NCBI GenBank assembly: GCA_009760855.2
Contig: WPIO01000159.1
Coordinates: forward strand, 659,001 to 719,000
Direction of reading: 5' to 3'
Source of the DNA: Cristatella mucedo
Taxonomy: Eukaryota > Bryozoa > Phylactolaemata > Cristatellidae
DNA: 60,000 bases
The notes under the pieces were generated by a model that searched no databases, had not been told where the DNA came from, and was given only the letters and a program-made list of their open reading frames with translations. The position numbers and the translations under genes are program-made. This document shows positions 26,740 through 39,419 of this stretch, piece by piece (positions within the stretch are counted from its first letter, which is position 1; each line of letters begins with the position of its first letter).

Positions 26740-28335
26740 CCGCTTCGTAGGTGGCTGCCTTGGCGACGACCGGATTGCCGTCGCTTTGACGCTGCTGCTG
26801 GGCTGGATTAGCTGGATCTTAGCGATCCCGCGTCTACAGAATAGCGCCAGCTGAATGCTCAACCCGCCAGCAACTAAGCTTCATTGGCGTCATCTTGGCT
26901 TAGCGGCCGTTAGCGGCAGCAGTCCGAAAGGGTCTCTTTTAGTCCATGCATTTGCGGATGAAATTCTGATTTGAATTCCATGGAGAGCTGAGATGGCTGT
27001 GGAGCGTGGCTTCGCAGTTTTGGCTAGCTCGTTGCTTCGACCGGAATGCAGTAGCACTCATTCCTACTCGACTGCCTCCGGAGCGCGTCTCGCTCAGTAG
27101 CAGTAGCGGGGAGTGGTCGGATTGGCTTCCGCATTTGGCGGCCTCAGTCTGATAAGAAGAGCAAATGCAGAAAAGTTTCATTTGCATTTCTGTAATTCAG
27201 CCTGAAGCGCTGCAAGCACGCACGTCTGATGCCACTTATAGCCAACTTCCGTGTGTCAAAGTCAGAAAGACTACTGCGAATTAACCCCTCTGCGGTTTAT
27301 TCGGTGCTGGTAATAGCCAGGGTTCATAAGTCATCCAGAAGCTGAGATTATTTTTGTTTGCTTGAGCGCACTTGTTTATTTGTTTTCAGCCAAAGAGCGA
27401 TGCTCATTCGTTGTTTTGCGCGCCTATTCAAGTCTGTTTGCGTGCATGTTGCTTTTACATTTTTTGTTGCTTCTCTTGCAGCGAATATTAAAGCATCTGG
27501 ACAGGGAGCTGGTTTTTACATGACGCTATTAAAATAGAACATTTTTATTATTGTTATTATGACAGTTGTTATTGTGCGTTCCTAATCGCTGCTGCAGAAA
27601 TCAAACCTCAGAAAAAAGAGTTAGCAAGTGTGCAAAGGCACACAAAAGCATCAAATTCATTCTCGAGCTCCGAAGAACTTGCAGAGCCTCAAAGTAACAC
27701 ACTCGTGGCCGCTGGCTGGTGAGCCCCCTAGATGCAAACGTAACGTGTGCTGCATCGTGCGCAAACAACTACAATACCGAACACAAAAGAAGACAAGCTC
27801 TCTGGGGCTGAGGGAAAGGTGAGCAAAACATGTGCATCTTCAGCCGAGATTTAAATGAGGCCAATTTAGTGAAGACAAGAACAAAAGCCAGAAGTGAGTT
27901 CCTGACTATTGGTGCGTACAAACAGGAAGCTTAATCACTAAGACATTTCAATGCAGAGCGAGGAATTGTATAGACGACCTGAGCGGTTCTTTTAAATGCA
28001 TTCTGCTCAATGTAATCTCTATGACTCGCCTGACTAAATATGGGTTCACTTGTGCTAAGGTTAGCCCGTGGAATTTAAAAAACCCAACAATGCAGCAAAA
28101 TAGGAAAAATATTGATCGTTAGCACAAGATATAGTTTGTCTGTTGCGGTACTTTTATTGGAAGTATTAGAGTTAGGCCACTTTGAAATGAAATTCATTAG
28201 TGAGAGTGCATGAAATTGTAATGGCATATCCAATCATTAAAAGCCAATTATGTTAAGCAGCATCCTCTGCAAACAATTTCCAGGTTGAGTTTACTGCACG
28301 GGCAAAACTTTAACACGTAGTAATTGCACAACGGT
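26740..28335. other. No recognised gene
   Basis: This is the upstream flank of collagen gene 1. A GC-rich part up to about 26930 may hold promoter elements. Beyond it there are only short unsupported frames. Confidence 0.4.
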
Positions 28336-28339
28336 TAAT

Positions 28340-28465
28340 TCTAGCGATAATCTAATGCAATCTCCGACAGTAATTCTAAAGGCAATCTCTAGCAATCTCC
28401 AGCAGCAATCCTAGCTGTAATCTCCAGCTATATCCGGCAGTAATCCTAAAGGTAATCTCCAGCAG
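28340..28465. repeat. Irregular short tandem repeat around AATCTCCAGCAGTAATCC
   Basis: Words such as AATCTC, CAGCAGCAATCC and GTAATCCTAAAGG recur four to five times at uneven spacing. It is a degenerate minisatellite with no coding frame. Confidence 0.6.
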
Positions 28466-28629
28466 ACTGGCAATGCCGGAGAAGATATTCAAGGTGCACC
28501 TGGCGTTAACATCGCTCTGTCGGGCTTAGGGCGGCATGAAACCGGTACCGCGAAGCTTCAATTTCCGTCTCACGAGAGCTGCATAAAACATTTGTAGCCT
28601 GCATACAAGAACTTTAATATGATATTTCA

Positions 28630-29020
28630 GTACTTTGGAGAATGTGCATTTAGTTCGTATTCCCCCAAAGCCTGGAACTCCCTGCCGACTTGCGTCAGAA
28701 CATCCTCTGACCTGACCACATTAAAAAAGAACTTAAAAACGCACCAATTTAGGACAGCATTTAGTGGGTCCCTGTGATTCTTCCTTCATGTGCTTATGCG
28801 TGCTGAGTCTGCATGCTGCCACTAACCACATTTGCATGCTGACCCTGTGCATGTCACCCCTAACCATGCTATTCATTTTGTTTGTTTATCAAGCATGATA
28901 TTACTCCCAATTCAATTGCATTTCCCTTTGCAGCTAATGTAATGCGCCTAGAAAGAGATTGAGTCCTCTGAGGGCGCTTAATCGAGTGCATTATTATTAT
29001 TATTATTATTATTATTATAG
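28630..29020 (+). mobile_element. LINE family B copy 5, 3' end in plus orientation
   Basis: On the plus strand it reads the end of the RT (PKAWNSLPTCVRTSSDLTTLKKNLKTHQF-like codons near 28667-28750), the 3' UTR with GCACGTGCATAAG-type words inverted relative to the minus copies, the core GCGCCTAGAAAGAGATTGAG and a clean (ATT)n tail at 28990-29019. This is the clearest view of the B 3' end, and the tail is long enough to suggest a fairly young insertion. Confidence 0.9.
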
Positions 29021-29865
29021 TATCAGTAAATTGATTGCCCGCCGACTGAATCTCTCTAGAATGTAAAGAAATTATGCTTGGTCAACTCATTTCGGATACG
29101 GTGTAACGTCGTGCTCTTGCCTTCTACACCCTGCTAGCAACACGTTTTGTTTAACCTAGACGACGGCGCCTTCAGGAAAGGAATAATGCTGTTCGAGACC
29201 TATAGACGACTCAGGGTTTTGATAACGGTCAGAAATGCTTGATCATTTTAACGCTGTCAGAGTGATGACTATGCCTCATTATTCGTGCACCCTGACTAGT
29301 TTGGAACAGAAAACCATCGCCACCAGGATAGCGAATACACGCCACAATCTTATTCTGTATCCTGAAAAAATAATGCTTTCCTTATCAAGGCATAGGAATA
29401 GAGAGAAGTAAATCAAAGCTGTGTAAAAGCTTTTTATTTATGTGGATGCTGAGTCAACATCATTCAGATGAACTTTAACTGTCACTTAAAAAGTTTCGAA
29501 GTAATGTATCGCCACTAATCCAAATTAATAATAACTATAATCATTTGATTAGGCCGTTTGTATGGAACACCCAGGGAACTTACTCTCTGTCTAGGCACTT
29601 AGCCACTCATCAAAAATGAATCAAAGCAAATGGGGCTAGTGACATGCTCGGTATCAAGGCTGCAAATGAAATCAAATTTCGTGCTCTAGCGAAACGCTAA
29701 AGCAAAAAGGACGGCGTCATGGGCGCTAGATATTAAGACCTCGAGAAAGAAACATACAGTGAATTATGCACACGCACGCATGCCAGGCACGCCAGAATAA
29801 ACATAAAGCAGCTATCCATGGAATGAAGCAAAAGGCTGACCGGAACAGATGTGTCTTTAGCTAAG
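29021..29865. other. No recognised gene
   Basis: No supported frame or known repeat was found. A weak LINE B-tail resemblance occurs near 29560-29610 (CACCCAGGGAACTTACTCTCTGTCTAGGCAC). Confidence 0.35.
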
Positions 29866-29867
29866 AC

Positions 29868-31095
29868 TTAATAATAATAAGAATAACACACTCGATAAAG
29901 CGCCCTCAGAGAACTCAATCTCCTTCTTGGAGCCTTACATTTTCTGAAAAGGAAACACCATCGAATGGTTAGTGGTAGCACGCTCAATAAACAATAGGAA
30001 AAAACATGGTTAGGGGTGACGCACACGGGGTCAGCATGCACGTGTGGTCAGAGGCAGCATGCACAGTATCAGCACGCATAAGCACATAAAGTTCGAATCA
30101 CAGGGACCCAATAAATGCTATGACAAATAAATACGTTTTTAATTTTTTCTCAAATGTAGTTAAGTCGGGGAATGTCGTGCGCAAGTAGGGAGTGAGTTCC
30201 AGGCTATAGGAGCATCCGAACTTAAGACACGGTCTCCAAAGGATTTGAGGTTTGTACGAGGTATAGTCAAACACTGAGATTCCAAAAAAGCGAACGTTAC
30301 GATGCTTAGCCTGTTGGGACAGTAGATCTATAGCTAAAAAGCTATAAGTGAGCAAAAAAACCTTAAAGGTAATGCGTTGCTTGACTGGTAGTGCTGGTTG
30401 GCGAGAAGTGGCGTGATGTGGCAACTGCACAGCTCACGACAGACAAGCCTTACTGCATGGTTTTGCACTTGCTGTAAGCACTTGAGGGCACAGGCCGGTA
30501 AGCCGGCAAACGGTGAGTTGCAGAAGACAAGACGGGAGGTCACAGATGCATGGACCGACTTAGATGTGGTATCAGTGTCAAAATAAGCGAGAGTTTCGGC
30601 AATGTTATGTAGCTGAAAGTAGGCAGACGTGACTGGAGCTGATGTGGTCGTCTTATGAAAGGTCACTTTGGAAGATGACACCTAGATTTCGTGCACATTC
30701 AACAAGAGATATGCTGGCAAAGCCGATTTTGAGCGCTAGCTTTTCCAATTTCTGAGTCACGCCAGGTTTGACTATAGCTATTAGGTTGATTTTATCATTA
30801 TTCAATGCAAGCAAATTTCTGCCATCTACGTGCTGATGGCATCTATGCATGCAGCAGGTGAATTAAGAGAATTTGACTTGCTGGAAGGCTGGGAGAGATT
30901 AAAGCAAATGTACAACTGAGTGTCATCGGCATAGAAGTGAAAGCCTAGATTGTGCTCGTCAATCACATCGGCATGAGGAAGAGTATACACCATGAATGGA
31001 GCTGAACTAGCACGGAGCCCTAAGGTACTCCATATTTCACAGGTTTCTAGGATGATCTTTGTTAATTCACATTAATACTCCGGAGTTTCCCACTG
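29868..31095 (-). mobile_element. LINE family B copy 6 (3' half)
   Basis: AAT tail at 29868-29885, 3' UTR core, then on the minus strand LKTYLF, the ITPLLANQHY-like RT thumb, ARNLGVIF and LALNNDKINLIAI. Near 30930 the sequence still spells YADD. It ends on the left side of TATCTCAGTGGG at about 31095, the same point where copy 1 ends. Multiple frameshifts are present. Confidence 0.85.
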
Positions 31096-31567
31096 AGATA
31101 TATTCACTGGCAGTGAAAATCTTCACTGGTTATAGCCTGAAGATAATACATCAGAGTTTACATTTTTTGTTAAAAGACATTCATTTATGCATTCAAAGAA
31201 ATGCGGAGCTTTTTGCGCCCTCAAAGATGCAACGTTTCCTCAAAATGCAAAATTTCCTCAAACACAAAGGATTGAACGTGGATTGAGAGAAGATTTAAGC
31301 TGCAAATGCTAAAAGTTACAAATTAAGCGTGCTGAGTAGCTTGCGTTGCAATTCGTGAAGTAATTTATCATTACACATTTCTACCATCATACGTACTGTA
31401 TAATAATAGTACAGGTTAGTTAGACAAAGTACTTACCATGCCAGTGAGTCAGTCTACTCAAGCTAAGTCATGACCAAATACGAGTACAAATTTATCGGGC
31501 ATAGCCAATACAATTCACGGAACGGCAGTTAGTAAATTTCTACCTTCACGGAGTCACACTTAGTCAA
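31096..31567. other. No recognised gene
   Basis: AT-rich flank with no supported frame. Confidence 0.35.
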
Positions 31568-31996
31568 ATGCCGTATTTTTACTTGTATAAGTCACACTTT
31601 TTCCAATTTACAAAAAAACCTGCAACTTATACACTGCATGTCTAATAATCTCAACATTAAAAAAGCTCAAAATATTTCATACGGAAAATACTAGTTTAAA
31701 AACTTCACTTCATCTGACCATAAAACCTAAAACTGAGAACTTTAAACGTGCTGAATACAACCGAAGATAATGCAATCTTTGAGGAAAATGACGAGTCAGA
31801 CATTAAAAATGCTGCAAAAGACTATTAAGATGCTAGCAGCGATAGCAATGAAAATTTTCTTTCTGTGATGATTAATGAAAACTTATATCAATACAAAACG
31901 AGCTACATATTTCATATTATTATTTTTTATAAAAACTGTTTAAAAAATTGAGTCCATAAGTTTAGGGTGCAACTAATAACCATAAGAATAGTGTAA
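31568..31996. mobile_element. Possible DNA-transposon relic with degenerate terminal inverted repeats
   Basis: The left end reads CCGTATTTTTACTTGTATAA and the reverse complement of the right end reads CACTATTCTTATGGTTATTA. They share a TATT-TTA-GT-TA-AGT-CAC pattern over about 30 bases. Inside, the plus strand briefly encodes an acidic stretch (EDNAIFEENDESD, then SSDSNENF) like the tail of pogo/Tigger-type transposases. The end similarity is imperfect and no catalytic domain remains, so this is tentative. Confidence 0.35.
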
Positions 31997-32188
31997 TTAG
32001 ACGCCACAAACAGCTGCTGATTAAAGTGTCTATTCCCCTTCACCCTGGCGATTGCTCTACGATCATCAGCTGCTGCAGCTGTTCAACTTTAAAATGGCCA
32101 AGATCCTTTTCCTCTCACTGGTCCCTTTCCGTTGCCGTTGGTTACCTGTAAGCACAAAACCGGCACCTACAAGTTTCTCGACGCATAG

Positions 32189-32712
32189 TAATGTAATGTA
32201 ATGTAATGCAATGTAATGTAATGTAATGTAATGTAATGTAATGTGATGTATCTCCGTCAGTAACTCCACAAAGTCATAAAGACCATGTGGGTGTTACGCA
32301 GGAGAGTTCTGTATAGCGCACTCACAGCCTAAGCGGCTTTCGGTACGCATTCGGTAGCCAACAGACTTCGTCTCACGCAACAAAGAGAAAGTGGGAAGTA
32401 TAGCAGAGTTAGGAGAGCAGTTGAGGTAGTGAGTAGCATTGAAGTAGCAGTTCAGGACCGCTGAAAAAGATGTGCCACAGTCGGCAGTTGGAGAGTAGAT
32501 GTAGTTGCGTAAGAATTGTGGAAGCGAGTTCCACAGTCTAGGACCTGCAGAGCTAAAGCTTCTGTCGCCAACTGTCTTTAAGCAGAGGAATGGAACAGCT
32601 AATTTATTGTCCACACAGGACCTGAGGGTGCGAACAGGCTGAAACTGATGCAGCAGTTCAGCTAGGTACGAAGGAGCCAAGCCGTGGCGGGCCTTGTGGG
32701 TCAGCATAAGAA
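32189..32712 (-). mobile_element. LINE family A copy 4, 3' end with long (TACAT)n tail
   Basis: The tail at 32189-32250 comprises about twelve pentamer units. An uninterrupted minus-strand frame (32707-32294) follows, covering the RT C-terminus: LTHKARHGLAPSYLAELL, then VGDRSFSSAGPRLWNSLP, and ending in IQNSPA plus stop. The open frame and long tail suggest one of the younger family A insertions. It is truncated at about 32712. Confidence 0.9.
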
Positions 32713-32719
32713 CTAGTGC

Positions 32720-33844
32720 AAGATTAAAGAGGCACAGGTAGTAGTTCGTATTCGTTTCGTTAGTAGTTTTGCATTTCGTCGGTAAGGTCTAGAGACACTA
32801 CAAGTGGCCTGTTTGTGGCCGAAGGACATTATTTCAGAAGCCGCTAATCGCTTTGTAACGATGTCAGGTTCCTTTGCAGAAAATTGAAAGTGCCTAGAAA
32901 GAGACTGAGTTCTCCTTGGCTGCTACACACATTTTTTTATTATTCTTAGTGATATCATGTGATCGTAGTCTTGATCGTAACATAGAGGGTGAGCTGGTAG
33001 GTGCGTGAGGAAAGTAACATGATTGTGAGACCGAGCTGGAATTTTCAAATCGCACGGGTCAGTCATTCATTAGGAGGAACCAAACCTTAATTGTTGGCAA
33101 GTGAAATTTAAATGCAATATGTGTAGTGAAGTGTTGATGCACGTTTGCTGTGCAAAATAAACCTGCTACCAAATGCTCCGTGCTGGCAATCGTCCGTTTC
33201 AGCCCACAGTGATTCTTAGGATGACGTAAGCACAGGGTAGAGGCGAACTAGCTATTCCATCTAAACCCATTCTATGAGTAAAACAAGATAAACTAGATTC
33301 CTATTGACATGCTTGATGATCGCGTGTATAGTTATAAGTATAAATGTGCATACTGAACAAGGAGAATTATATCAGTCTGTAAGAAGTTTTAAGCAAGCTT
33401 TAAAGAATATCTGTTGATCATCCAGGACCCATGTTTTTTTACTCGTGGCATATCCATGCTTAGAACGCATCAAATCACGGCACAAGAGTTGCTGGGTGGT
33501 AGATGCGTGTATATACCAACAAGCTTAAGCTACATCGTGTATAGCCATTGGAGTAACTATCGGCTAGTTACTTTATGTAGCCCACAGAATCCAACAGTAC
33601 CAGTTCACAGTGAATGCTCGCCTTGCCCGAGGCCAGCACACCTGCCAAAGCCACAGTCGTATTACCTGGAAGGTCTTCGAGTCCACCTTTTTGGACCAAA
33701 TATTAGGCCCAATTCTGCATTTTCAACTGTACGGCTGGAATCCATCCTTGGCCGTATGTCCGCCGCTTTGCACAACTATACTTGGCTGTTGATTAGATCA
33801 GCTATTTTGCTACCTGGAGAGAGGGAAATGGGATAAACTGCAGC
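32720..33844. other. No gene; one LINE B tail scar at 32879-32946
   Basis: GAAAGTGCCTAGAAAGAGAC and a short AT-rich stretch (plus strand, 32884-32946) match the 3' core of LINE B or its SINE. The rest, including a 140-codon plus-strand frame at 33414-33836, resembles nothing known. Confidence 0.4.
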
Positions 33845-34990
33845 TGCTTAAGTTCCCCTAGACAATCCTTCCTTTGCAGGAAGCTGACTCCAGTTCCATG
33901 AGCTATTTTAAACAAGAGGTGCAGCACGCCGCATAAAAATTTTAGGATGGGTTGTCACAATTACCAATATTACACAAACCTATAATTGCACTGACCTCCA
34001 CATCATGGACGTACCAGCTCAATAGGCATAGCTATATCATACGACGACGTCACGCGGTCAATTATCTAGGCCCAATGCACATTTAGTCTTATGGTAAAGC
34101 TCGTCTTTAGCGATTTACTTGACTTTAGCGATTCATTAATTAGCTCTCAGTCAAATTGAGCACTCAGCTGATCCAGCCGAGTAATAATCCGTAAGAATTG
34201 TTAGAGGCCTGAGAACCAGTTTAGGGTGTGCATAACGTATCTAAGTCACCATGACAGGATTAAAAGGGCGTCTAACCGATCCTGCCAAGGTTTAGTCTAA
34301 GCTGCCAGTAGCTTCTTGTCTTCTTGCCGCGGTCAGCTTTCTAGATCGGCAACGACTCCATACCCAGCCTTTGTCAGTACGTAGCCATTGTCCCAGCTCA
34401 CCTTTAACGACTCACTCATTGATTAGCTCTCAGTCTGTCGGAGCAAGTGGGCGTCAACCAAGTTCAGCCTAGCGATAATCTTTAGCAGTAGTCTTGACAT
34501 GCCGATGAAAGTGCTAAGGGCTTGCCAAGCAATAATAACGAACCCTGGGATATATAATGAGAGCCTTGAATTGGTACTGCCGAGGTTTATTCTCATATGC
34601 CGGGAGCTTTTTTTTGAAGCCACTGTCATCTTTATAGGTTGGCAACTACTCAGTCCGTAGCCTAGGTAAGTGATTACAAGTAACAGAATCCTATATCATG
34701 AGCATGGAGATACTGCTTGGTCAACTCTGGTAGCCGCACCTTATGCACCGATATGCTTTCGCACCAAGCATCATACTGGCTGCACGTTGATGTGTAATCA
34801 AGATGATGGCGTCTCCAGAAAACATTAAGTTTTTTATACACGCATTAAAGGTTCTGCTTTTAATATGCAGTCGGAAATGCCCATTACGTTAACTACAAAG
34901 CATATGTGGTAGGGTGGGACGGCCGCACCTGCAATGCACCCTGACTAATCGAGGACTGCAGTGCAACTCTCCGAAATTTAACGTGCACAT
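33845..34990. repeat. Unidentified dispersed repeat R1, copy 1, with internal duplication
   Basis: Segments match 39420-40235 in the same order: AGCTGACT(C/G)CC near 33882, then GATTAGCTCTCAGTC with GTCGGAGCAAG, GCTTGCCAAG, the GCCGCACC-TATGC block, and a CACGCC/CACCAAGCATCAT block. Within this copy a segment of about 275 bp occurs twice (34132-34400 and 34409-34685) at lower identity. No coding frame and no terminal repeats were identified. Confidence 0.6.
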
Positions 34991-35164
34991 GCTGGTCATA
35001 ACTTACGTTAGGTCTTGCTACATTATTATAATGCTACTTTTGTTCACGCACATAGCCATAGAGCATCAATTCGTATGGGCTTGAACCTTTACTTTGATAG
35101 AATTTTGAAGGAAATATAGTCGCAATCGTTATTGCGTGTTTATACTTAGCTTTAAATGTAATTC

Positions 35165-35318
35165 ATTTAAATTTAATTCATTTTAATAGTGCCCAGGAGA
35201 AACTAATCTCTATTCAGGCGGTTCACATATGCCTCGGGCCTCGAGCCCGCAACCTCAGCCAGACCTTGGTCGGGGCAGGCACTTGTACCGGTGGACCAAA
35301 CTAGCACGGCGCTTTGAA
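35165..35318 (-). mobile_element. tRNA-headed SINE sharing the LINE B tail, copy 1
   Basis: On the minus strand a tRNA-like head reads CTAGTTTGGTCCACCGG (A-box region) and GGTTGCGGGCTCGAGGCCC (B-box region). After about 80 bases it passes directly into GCATATGTGAACCGCC and the GAGATTAGTTTCTC core of the LINE B 3' end, then an AT-rich tail. The second copy at 37390 has both parts too. Such tails let SINEs use the RT of the partner LINE. Confidence 0.65.
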
Positions 35319-35589
35319 AACTCCTTAACTGATGTCAGCACTATTCCAAAATGCCAATGGTGACAATAAAGACCTATACTGGTCACAATGCCTAAAAGAT
35401 CTATCCAGCTAATATCCAAACGGCCGGCTTTCAAGAATTAGTTTCCCAAAATTACTCGTAACTGTATGGCAACATCAGCTCTACAGTAAAGTCTACCCAC
35501 TTTCATGTAACGAAATATTGCCAAAATTAGGGCATACCTTTTAGATAAAGACTCCGCTTCGCAACTGGTCGCTGCATTTTTAACACAGC
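35319..35589. other. No recognised gene
   Basis: Short spacer without a recognisable element. Confidence 0.3.
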
Positions 35590-36390
35590 GAATAGACTAA
35601 CGTCCCCTAAAACATTTAATTTGTCGTGTTCGTACAATAGCACAATTCCACTTGGCGATAAACTCGGCATCTCGTCATTACACCACTGCTCACTGTACTG
35701 CACCGACTGCCTATCAAGTAGACCATCGACTTAAAGATTGGGTCATTCACCCCGAGGTCCCTCACGTTCTTGTGTTCGGGCCTACATGTCTGTAGTAGTC
35801 TCACTTCTGACATCCAGCTGCACCAGCCGCTCCGTGATCTCTCGTCGATAACTTGAATGCAAATCCCGCAGAGACCGTGCCTTTAGGTACGGCGTATGCC
35901 CCAAAAGCTTGGAGCTCACTAGCGACTCATTTCTCACGCTATCTCTTTATTTAGCGACAATCAAAACTAGCCAAAACCCTTCTGTATACGCACAGCCTTT
36001 GCTAGGGCTAAGCGAAATGTCCTTCCGTCGTTTAGTGATATATAATACTATTCTGGTCGAGACTAGCGGCAGCAGAGAAATACTTTGGTATGGGGCCTTA
36101 GTGCATCCGTCTTTCATCCTGTATGCTTTGCCGAAATCTTTACGATTGAGCTAGTACTACCAACCTGAAATCGCACTAAAAAATCAGCCAATAGTCTTTC
36201 ACGGGTTTCTGTGTGCTTGTCTTAGCATGATACACGAGTGCTTTTGCTAGCTTGACAAGAATGATACTTACCTTCTAATTGACTCTTGGTTATTGCTTCA
36301 CTTGCAGCAAATTAAAAAGTACCTAAATAGAGGTCGTGTTCTCTCAAGACGCCATCGAAATAACTTTTATTATCATTAATATTAATCCAC
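35590..36390 (+). mobile_element. Decayed LINE (B-like) 3' part in plus orientation
   Basis: On the plus strand near 35690-35790 one reads LLTVLHRLPIK, a stop, TIDLKIGSFTPRSLTFL, which is an RT thumb pattern. Near 35870-35960 it reads DRAFRYG-CPKAWSSLATHFSRYL, the usual RT end. A worn tail core (AGTACCTAAATAGAGGTCGTGTTCTC) and AT-rich end follow at 36315-36390. It is heavily mutated. Confidence 0.6.
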
Positions 36391-37389
36391 TGCAACCTCA
36401 TAATTCTAGTATTGCCAGCAGTCACGTTAGCCATGAGTTCTGGAGGCTGAGTGAAGCCCGCAACGCTCCTACTATCTGTAGTACCACTTGTCTTCCTGAG
36501 CATGATGCCACACCCGATCACTTGCATCAACATCGATGTAAAGATCCCCAGGCCGGCTTACAGGTGGCACCACCTGCCTATACCACCCACCAACCGTTCC
36601 ACATAATCCTCCAAGGTGTTCTTACACCGCCAGGTGCTCGCTTTCTTTATTTCACCCTTGCAATACATCGCAATACATTGGTGATGAGGCTTCAGATTTA
36701 CGAGCTTCAAAAGTCTGAAGCTCGGTTTTGGCTTCGTCACGACATGAGATGAATTTACGTCATGCATCGTTTAAGTCCTAGCTAAAGAGGTATTTGGCAA
36801 ACTCAGTTTTCCCTGCACTCTAGTTAATTTATCTTTTTGTTCTGTTTCGCTTTTTGTGCTTACATGTGCATGCTTTAGTACTCGTTACTAATCAGAGGTC
36901 CGAATAAGAAGCAGTGTTCTGCATCTCCTTGTCTACTTTATAGTACTTGTATCAGCTTTATACTTGTGTGGTTTTACATGCTTGGTAAGTGCTCTTCCGT
37001 CCATGTCATTAAGTCTTGGCTATTGCCTTCTTCTTGCCGGACATAGGATTCGCTTCAATAGAAATTCAGTAATCTCGGGAAGATATATAAACGTTTTACT
37101 ACTATCCATGTTATTGATGTCTCACAGTAGCCGAGTGTCGTCATGCCTCAGCCCTGCCCACTGATTACCAGAACCATCGATGTGTCTCTCAGATCAAGCC
37201 GGAAGCTCAGATTAAGGTTTACAGCTTAATAAGAGCCACATGAAAGCTGGTAAGACTAAATTATAGCCAATCAGATGAACTGGTTCCAGTTCGCATTAGC
37301 TGGACAGCCTCTATCGGCCAATAACCATTTTCGTCCACACCCCAGGGATGCTTGGAGGCAAAGTGAAGCTTTTGCCCCACCATTCAAGC
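36391..37389. other. No recognised gene
   Basis: A 138-codon plus-strand frame (36336-36752) overlaps the LINE scar and resembles nothing known. The rest is non-coding as far as can be seen. Confidence 0.35.
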
Positions 37390-37523
37390 GACGTAATATG
37401 GTTTATTTGCACAGCACCCTAAGAGAACTTGATCTGTATCCAGGCGCTTTACAGATGCATAAGGACGCGAGCCCACGAACCTGGTCGTGCATGGTGAGCA
37501 TCTTGCCAATTTGTTAAACTAGA
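37390..37523 (-). mobile_element. tRNA-headed SINE sharing the LINE B tail, copy 2
   Basis: On the minus strand CTAGTTTAACAAATTGGCAAG (A-box side) and GGTTCGTGGGCTCGCGTCC (B-box side) align with the head of the copy at 35165-35318. They are followed by GCATCTGTAAAGCGCCTGG and the AGATCAAGTTCTCTTAG core of the LINE B 3' end. Relative to copy 1 the head has a gap of about 10 bases before the B box. Confidence 0.65.
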
Positions 37524-37634
37524 ATGCAACTTTCGAATCACTCTTCCAATGTTGCAGTTGACACCCACCTAAAGGATTAATTTGATTTGCTCTTTTGAAC
37601 GAGGCCATTGATTCTGATATGCATGTTCTAATAC

Positions 37635-39020
37635 TAATACAAAAAATGATAACACATTGGTATAGCATCTCAAAGAAATAAACCCTTTTCTAATCGCTTT
37701 AAATATGCTTCAAAAAAGCATGATCAAATGAATAGCTGTAGCATACACAATGTCATCAAGCATGACATGGATAGAGGTGACCTGCACAGTGTCAACATGT
37801 GAAAGGTAATTACTGATCGCATGCAAGGTGACAAAAGGAAAAGTCCAACAAAGTACAAATCCAAAGGACCGAGTAAATGCTGCGATAAAAATGTGCATTT
37901 TAAGCTTCTTTTTTAAATGCCTTCAAGTCAAGGGATGTGAAGTCAATCGGGAGAAAGTTCCGGGATCTGGGAGTACACGAACTGAAGGCACGGTCTCCGA
38001 ATTATTTGAAGCCCCTATGAGGAATTGCTAACATAATTGCATCAGCAAACCAGGGAATACGTGGCCTAGCCTTGGCGGGAGTATTTCTGATAGGTCGGCT
38101 GTAGCCGGAAAATGAATGATGAAAATCCCTAAAGTGGGTGACAGGACTTTTGACTGCCTGAATGATTTGAATGATTGAAGTCGATGAGCTGCTTGATTTG
38201 GATGCTGTGCAGGTCGGCGAGAAGTGGTGCGACGTGCCAACTCCGACACTCATGACAAACAAGCCGAGATGCAGAATTTTCCACCAGCCTTAAGCTCCTA
38301 ATTGCACACGCCAATAGACCAGCAAGCAATGAGATTCAGAAGTCGATACGGGATGTCGAAAATGCATAAACCAATTTGGATTTAGTATCATTGTCGGAAC
38401 AAGTCAGAGTTTCAACGACGTTAGATATTTGAAAGTAAGTAGATTAGACTGTGTAGATGGTCATCTAATTAAATGTGACGTGGTCAACCAAGTTGATGTC
38501 GCTTTCGAACGGGACCCCTAGATTTTATGCAGATGCAACAGGAGATAATGATGGCAGAGCGAACTTTGACCGTTAAGTTTCCCAGTTTAAATGTTCCACT
38601 TGGTTTGGCACGAATTGGAAAGTCGAGGTACCGTAATTCAATTTGAGAAAGCTTGCTGCATTTATTGCGGATGTCAGCAATACATGCACCAAGGGAGTTG
38701 AGAGAATTTGATATGCTGGAGGGCTGGTTGGGATAAAAGCCAAGGTACAAAATAGCATCATCTGCGTTCGATTTCATGACATTTTATTTCACCATCATAT
38801 TTCGCTTGGCGATCAGAGGAAGAGTATAAACTACGAAAAGAAGGGGACCAGGCACAGAGCCCCCGATGTACCAAGCTGGAGCTTCAATTAATCCCAATCG
38901 CCAATAGCTGTGAGAACCCTCACAAGCTGTGGACCGAACCTGAAAATAAGCACCGTCTCCCCTGTAAGTAGTAAGTGAGTCTTTCGTGAAGAGCACTAAG
39001 AGAACTGCATCACTCTTCAT
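37635..39020 (-). mobile_element. LINE family B copy 7, decayed
   Basis: It begins with a worn 3' core (37640-37710). On the minus strand it then contains the VGTSHHFSPTC thumb region, LSLRVRSAIIIS, a broken RNLG segment, SNADDAILYLGFYP (SNADD in place of FYADD) and VPGPLLFVVYTLPL near 38820-38880. Stops and frameshifts are numerous. Confidence 0.7.
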
Positions 39021-39419
39021 GTCTTTTATGTCACTGCTAGAAAAGCTATAATCAATAATTAATCATCAGCAAAGTTCCATGCTTGGTGATGCCTGCAAGA
39101 GAACCCGAGTGCACGTCTTATTCAAGTATGCACAAGCTCAGTCAACGACACAAAAGTACAGAAGCTCTAACAGAGCAGCCATTTCTAAAGCTTTTTATAA
39201 GGCGGAGATTTGAGCTCCGGGTGAATACTAGGACTATTTGCATATCATACTCGGTAATATAAAATTAGGTAACGTGGTTTCGACTGTTCAAACTTTCTTT
39301 AATTTGGTTCTTTCAAATGTTAACTGCTTCATTGGCTAGCAGAAGTACTGGGTACATAGCTCTTTAGAAATTGTGATGTATGCGGGTTCCTTGGACACGA
39401 TATGCACAGATCATCAGCT
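39021..39419. other. No recognised gene
   Basis: Unassigned sequence between LINE B copy 7 and repeat R1 copy 2. Confidence 0.3.
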
